A stretch of DNA of 50,000 nt. It comes from Symbiodinium natans (lineage: Eukaryota; Sar; Dinophyceae; Suessiales; Symbiodiniaceae). The stretch covers positions 558,704 to 608,703 of the forward strand of contig CAJNDS010001990.1 in NCBI GenBank assembly GCA_905221605.1. Reading direction: 5' to 3'. The position numbers and the translations under genes were made by a program. This document shows positions 40,901 to 47,924 of the stretch, in pieces (position 1 is the stretch's first letter; every line of letters starts with the position of its first letter). The notes under the pieces were generated by a model. The model did no database searches, was not told the DNA's origin, and saw only the letters and a list, made by a program, of their open reading frames with translations.

Positions 40901-43900
40901 GCACAAGGAGCCAGAGCAATGGCCGTGCTGGCAAAACGCATGGGCCCGGGTGTTGAGGGTTTTCGTGGCTTACACTGCGCCGGGTCCCATTGGGCTTGTC
41001 AGGAAGTTAAACAGGAAGTCAACTTTTGGAGGCTTGTGCACCCAAATGGCGGATTCGCGACATGTCAACTCGTGGAGACGAAGGCGGGGCTCGAGCCAAG
41101 GCCAAAGCCTTACAATCATCGGCACTAAAAGCAATGAGCTCTAAAATCATCGGCCATGACACCCACACCCTGAACCCGAAAACACAACGACCGAAAGGCT
41201 ACGCACTCAAAGCTTTAAACCCAAAATCCCCAGTTCTACACTTCTGAATCATCAAGCGCCTTGGGCTCTGCTTTCGGGTCCACCACCTCTGCACCACGTG
41301 GAGAGCGCTCGCACAAAATTGAGAGCGTTTAAGCGTTGAGGCTTGAGGGCGTTCAGGGTCGAATAGTTGTTGAAGAAGAGCGTCTGCGTTCGTGTGTAGG
41401 AGTGTTCGTGTGTGTAACAGTGTAGGAGTGTTCGTTAGGCGAATAAAGGATAGATGACTTGGGATCAAGAACATAGGGGCAAGGCAAGATTTAGGGAGCA
41501 GAAAAAACGCCGATTTTGAGTTGCAAGTCTAGGTGCACTTGCCCGTCTAGGTGCAGCTGCCCACGTGACTGGCAACATGGCCCAGCTTCTGGTGTGACTC
41601 GCATACCATGTGAGAAGCAACCACATCGGATGATCATCGCAACAGGACCACCTCTGAGTCCTAAACCCTGGCCCTAATTCTGATCTGGGTCCAGGGACAA
41701 GTTAGTAAGCCAAGCAATGGCAAGCTCCACAAAGCCCTGTAACCCTAAACCAAATCTCCCTAAACCCTACACCTAACACGGCCCCCTAGGCCGCCTCGTC
41801 GTGCTCCTGAGACTCCTCCTCCTCTTCCTCTTCCTGGCTGTCCTCCTCGCTGGAGATCTGCGCCGCAGCAGAAGACGAGGGTGCTAAGGGCTTCGAGGGA
41901 ATTGGGGTTTAGGGTTTATAGGGCTTCGGAATCGAGCTTTGAGGTTGGAAGGCCGAGAACTCATTATGGTAATGCTAACTAGATGACAGATAACAATATT
42001 GATGACGAAGGATTCCGATGTCGGTGCCTAGGCATTCATGGCTGGTGGTAGAAGCGCTACGAACCCCTCTACGAGACCCGCGCCTTTTGCAATGAGGTTG
42101 CGCAGGATGGCGCAGGACATTACTTCGCAATCCCTGAGCCCTGAACATTCCTAAGACCTTTTGGGGCTTTCCTGGGGAACTTCGTGAGCTCTGAGAATGA
42201 TATACAGTACTGTTGTACTTTGATGCTAGGGTTTAGGGTTTTGTGATTTAGGCTAAGGGGTTAGCCTTTAGGCTGCTGCTATGTTCGACGGTCTCAGGCA
42301 TTGCCGCAAAGGCTTGAACATGTTCTTGGATGTCAAGCTTGTCATGGTAGACTCACACACCTGTTCTCTGTGGAGTACCTACAACCCCCCATTAACCCCC
42401 AACAATCTGGTCTAAACCCTAAAGCCTAAACCCTAGACCCTCAACCCTATAGTCTAGCTTTCGAGCCTCAGCCTTCTTCTCGGCGGATGGGGCCTGTCCG
42501 TCACGGTTTTGGACTACTTAGAGCAACCCACTGTCATCTAAGCAAAAGATACTCCACACCCCAGCTTGGCCTATGAAGCCCTCTAAGAACACATTACCTA
42601 AAAATGATCCTCCCAAACCCGTGAGGGAAAATAATTTGAAACATCCCAAGGGCCTTCCCAGCAACCTGTGAATCAGACCGGCGCTGTCTGGCGATTATTG
42701 ATAAACCCCAAACCCTAAACCCTCAGCCCTAAACCCTAAACCCTATAGGAATGCAAACGCTGCCATCCTCGGAATATGCGGGTGAAGGGGATGAGCTGCG
42801 AGCTATCGTAGCAGACTCCGAACTCAAAGCCAAATTCCCTCTGCACGCATCTCAGAGGTCCTGAAGAACCCAAAGAGGCTGAACCTCAAGCAGCCCAAAA
42901 TAATTAAGCCTTCAAGCCTACAAACCTCAGCACACCTCAACACCCCCACCCTAAAACCCCCAGAACCAGAACACCCTAAAGCCCTAAAACCCCAAAACCC
43001 TAAACCCTGCTAGCTCAAAGGCCCAGCAAAGTGCCTCCTGATTATCGCTGGCCCGCTCTTTGGCGACCCCAACCTGACAGCGGGACGGCGGGGCGCAGAG
43101 CTTAGCGTGAGTGGGTTTAGGGTCCAGCGTTTAGGGTTTAGGGTTGAGGGCTTAGAGGGTAGCACCCAAAAAGGATTCAAGGTTGATGGTTGTCCACTTA
43201 GTGCTTGAGCTATGTAGCTATGTGTCAGAAGTAGGTAGGTATTCTGGGTCGAAGGACGCTCGCTGCCCGATTCTCCGATCTTGCTCACAACGGGCAGGCA
43301 ACAGCTGGTCTGTCGCAAGAGACTGGAAATTAGATGGCGTAAGCACGGCCCTAATTCCGTCAGTATTGGGTGGATTGGCTACTGTAAGTTCGACTCCTAG
43401 CTGCTTGCCACGAACCTGCACCAAACATGTGTGACCAAGCACTGACAGCCAACACACATAAAGAAAAACCATGTTGGTCCGTTGACGGAGCCACTTTCGG
43501 GTAATTATTCGACAGAGTTTTCAGGGCCGCGACTCGGAGACCCATAGAATGAGACGCGGGCCAGTTGACGCTGGAGCTCCGCGCAACCTGCCGCAAGGAG
43601 TTGCCCTGCTCGAGGTTCATGGGCTGCAGTAGGGTGTAGGGCGTAGGGCAAGGCTCCAGGCACCTAAAGCTGTAGAGCGGAAGAGGGGGCGCCGGGACTG
43701 ATCTCTTCACGGCGAAGGTGGATTTCGGCCACCCCCCCAAGCCCCCCTGGTGCTCAAGCCCCAGCGTTTCTCCAACCAACCCCAAGGGATCACAAACCTC
43801 ATACCACTCTAACCAAAAAGAAAGAAATGTACAGCTGATGAACAACTGCTAGAGGGTCCGTTTGCAGCTTTAGCAGGTACCCCAAAACCATACTGAATAG

Positions 43901-46900
43901 GGTTTTGGAGTACCGAAATCCATACCTGTAATTTCTAGAAATGCACCCTTCAATCCTAACCCCTCAACCCTCAACCCTCAACCCCAAACCCTAAACCCTC
44001 AACCCTCAACCCCAAACCCTAAACCCTCAGGGACTGCAGTGGGCTAAAGAAACGAACCTTAGGGCTCATTCCGTCCCCACACAGTCTTGGGGGCCGTGCG
44101 AGTTGCCAGCTCCGCCCCCTGGCAAAGAAGTCGGAACTCAGAGCCCATTGGTCAACTCTGTAGCGAAGTAGGGTTTAGGGTTTAGGGTTTAGGGTTTAGG
44201 GTTTAGGGTTTAGGGTTTAGGGGTTAGGGTTTAGGGTTGAGGGTTGGGTTTCGGGTTTAGGGTTTAGGGTTTAGGGCTCTGAAAGCAAAAGGGCTCAGGA
44301 TTTAGAGTGGCTGGGGCTGGACTCTTGAGGCTTCCTTGGTGCCCGGCCCCCTGGTGTGCAGAAGTGCAGAAACGCATGTCGAATCGCTGGAGTTTAGGGT
44401 TTGGGGTTTAGGTTTCGGGTTTGGGGTTTGGGGTTTGGGGTTTGGGGTGTAGGGTTAGGGCCCAAAGACAATCACCCAAACCCTTCTGCAAAACATCCGG
44501 CACAAGCCCCCACCAGCCTTCCGCTTCAGCTCCTCGAGCGCCCGCTGGTTTTCCGCCTCCTCGCGCTGTGCCTGCGCCCCATGGTCCCAGGGTTCATGGG
44601 AACGGTCTAGGGTTTCGTGTGTAGGGTTGAGAGTTTAGTGTTTAGGGTCTATAGTGTTTAAATAGTGCTTATCGTGTTTAGGGTGTAGAGGTTAGGGTTT
44701 CAGGTTTAGGGCTTGGGCTTTCGCAAAAGTTGCATGGTCGAAGAATGCCGCGGGGGCCCCGACGCCCTGAGCCCACAAAAATACCCCAACAACGAAAACT
44801 CTTGGACTGAAAGCCTTCATCCCACACCTCAGTTCTTAGAGTACCCCGATCTCTGTTGAGAACTGCGTTCGTTTTGTTTGAGAGGTTGTTGTGTTGGAGC
44901 CTTCTGCTCAGGGTACACCAAACAAGACCATAATGTAAGGAACTCCTAAACGCTAAGTCCTTATTCCTGTAATCCATAGAATAACCCTTCTAATTATCCC
45001 TCACAAGGGCTATAAACCCATGCAATCTTTATGACCGCTGACACTCCCTAAAACATAAACCCTATAGCCCAAACCCTATAAACCCTCGGCGCCCACACCC
45101 CAGTAAGCCCAGATCAGCTCTAGTGTACACCCCTAATAAACCTTAATAACCCGAAAACCCAGCAAAGAAGCTCGCATCATGTTAGGGTACCAACTTCCTA
45201 AATTCCTACAAGAACCGCCCTAAATCCTTAGAGCCTGTAATATTTCTTCTAAATTTTCCTATAACCCTTCTAGACCCTGATAGTAAAAAGTACATTCGAA
45301 GCCTAAATTCCTACTAAGAACCAGCCTATACTATACCCTTGTAGGCTTCATTCTGACCCTTCGAACACCCTTCTAAAATCCTACAACCCTTCTAGACCCT
45401 GATACGCAAACCGCTTACATCCAAAAGCAGGGATCGTTTCCTGTGCCAGCTGCGCGCTAAGCTCCGTCTCGCGGCGCAGCCGAATCGCCTCCTGGGCATC
45501 GTTGGAGGCTTAGGGTTTATAGGGTTTAGGATTTAGGGTTTAGGGTTGAGGGTTTAGGGCTTCGGGTTTAGCAACAGGTTGACATCGTTTAAGGGCTTAG
45601 TCTTTCGGGGTAGCTTGGGTTTTTGGCCGACGGTTTGGGGCTTTCGCAGTGCGGAAGTCACTCTTGCGAGGGGACCATGAGGAAACCTTAAACACCTGAA
45701 GCCCTAAACCTCAAACCCTAGCCCTAAACCCTAAGCCCTAACGCTCAGAATTACTGGGGCCTCCCTCAACCATGGAGCTCGGCAGCCACTTCGTTAACGT
45801 TTTCTCGCGTTTGGGCCCCACCAATCACCCCCCAACAAAAATACCCTAGGATTCAGGGTTTAGGGTTTCGGGTTTAAGGAAGAGATTGTAGGTTTGATAA
45901 GGTCTAGGGGGTTTACAATCTACGGTTTAGGGTCTAGCACCCGAGCACAACCCCCCCGGCGCACGCGCCAGTTCGGCGCACGACCTGGGCCCCGGACGCG
46001 CTCGCGCAGCTGTCTGCGCAGTTCCTCCCGGTTTCATCATTCGGCGAGGTCGGCTCCCCCAAACCCTCAACCCTAAACCCTGTAAATCCTGTACCCTCCA
46101 AGCCCCGAACCCTAAATCTTAAGGTCAGAAGCCAAAAACTTCCAGGAACCCGCAACCCCTACAAAGTCCAGAAATCCCCAAAACACCCTTAGACCCCACA
46201 GACTAAGGGCTTAGGGTTTAGAGCTTCGATTTGAGGATTAAATTGGGACATGTAATTCCTAATCAGATTTACAAGGACCAGGGGAATTACTCAAGGTCCG
46301 AGCCACCCGAGCTTAATGACCTAGGAACCCTACAGCCCTAAACCCCTAAAACCCTAAAACCCTGTACATATACCTCTAAGGACGTAAGTCCCAACTGGTA
46401 GGCATCCCGCAGGAATACTGTGAATAAAGCCTCCATCCCCATTTTCTATATATATATATATCTATCTATCTCTCTCTCTCTCTCTCTCTCTCTCCCCTCC
46501 CTTACTGAACTACATACCCTACAAACCCTATAAATCCTATTTACCCTACAACCCCTAAATCCTAAACACAATAAACCCCAAACCCAACAACCCTACTATA
46601 CACTAACCCGCAGACAGGGCCCCCCTATGCCTCGAGCTCAAGGCGCTTGACTTCGCGCTCCTGGGGCGTTGGAGGGTGGCCGAGGGCTGTCGGGACCCTG
46701 GGTTTGGGGATTTTCGGATTGAGGGATGATGTAGGGTCATTGTAGCTAGAGGCAGGGTCAGAAGTAGGATGCATATATGGTTCAGGGCTAAGGGGTTTGG
46801 GGTTTAGGGGAACCCCAAGTTGGGGTACTTGCAATGTTGGTAAAGTACCCTACTTATAACCCTACTGGTCGGATGTTCTTCTAAACCGGGAGCAGAAGTG

Positions 46901-47890
46901 AACCTTTGCGGTTGTACAGGGATCATCGTAGAGCAAGAGGTTTAAGCGCGACGTGTGCAAATCATATTCCCGGCTCGAGCGTGAAACATGCTACCAATTC
47001 AAGATTCGAAAGTCAGGCGGAAAGTCGGGTGGGGCCGCGATGGATGAGAGGGGATGCGGAAGTTGCACTTAATGCGAATTCTAGGTACACCCAAACTTTT
47101 GGGGGAAGTCATGGCTCAGGAAGGAGGCAGAACCTCCACATTTCCTTTAACAGCAGAATTAGGGGCACCTTGGGTGTCAAAGCATTTGACAACAGCTGCG
47201 AAAGACTGTGTCAGTGTCTCTGGGGCAGTTCAGCTGCATCGTTTCTTTGGGAGGCAAGGTTGCCTCCTCAGCACATCCTGCGTGGACCCTGCAAGTAGCT
47301 TCTTTAAGCCCTAAACCCCACCGCCCAACCCTGAACCCCAGACCCTAAACTCTAAACCCAACCTAAAACACAAGACTTAAACCCTGAAACCTCATGCTGA
47401 TACCCTCAATGCCTGCCCGCGAACCCTCAGCTGCACCTTCGCTCTCAGCTGCTTCGCCTCGGTGCTTTAGGGTTGTTTGGGCGTTCTAGTGTTTAGGGTT
47501 TAGGGTTTATTGTAGACAAAGGGTGCCCTGTTTTGAGTAGGGCGTTCTTGTGTATAAATTAGAGATCCTGACCCTGAACAAAGGAGTAAGAGTACGACAG
47601 GGTGTGCTCAACCCCAATCCCGCAGTCAAGGCCTTGCAAGAACTCAGGGCTTAGGGCTGCAAGTGCCCGAAAAAAATGAATGACTATAGTTGCAACGTTA
47701 GAAACCCTACTAGGCCCTACTCATAACGACCCATTGAACCTCACAGTAAACTAAACTTATGAGCAGGGAATGCTCAAAGCGATCGCAAGGGCAGTGTAGA
47801 CAAAGCTCTTCTCAAGCTCGGTTGCTGCGTGGTAGTTCTCTTTGGGATGGACGCTTCAGGGCTACCCGAAGCGTGAAGGCCTATGAGAGG

Positions 47891-47924
<34 letters not shown>

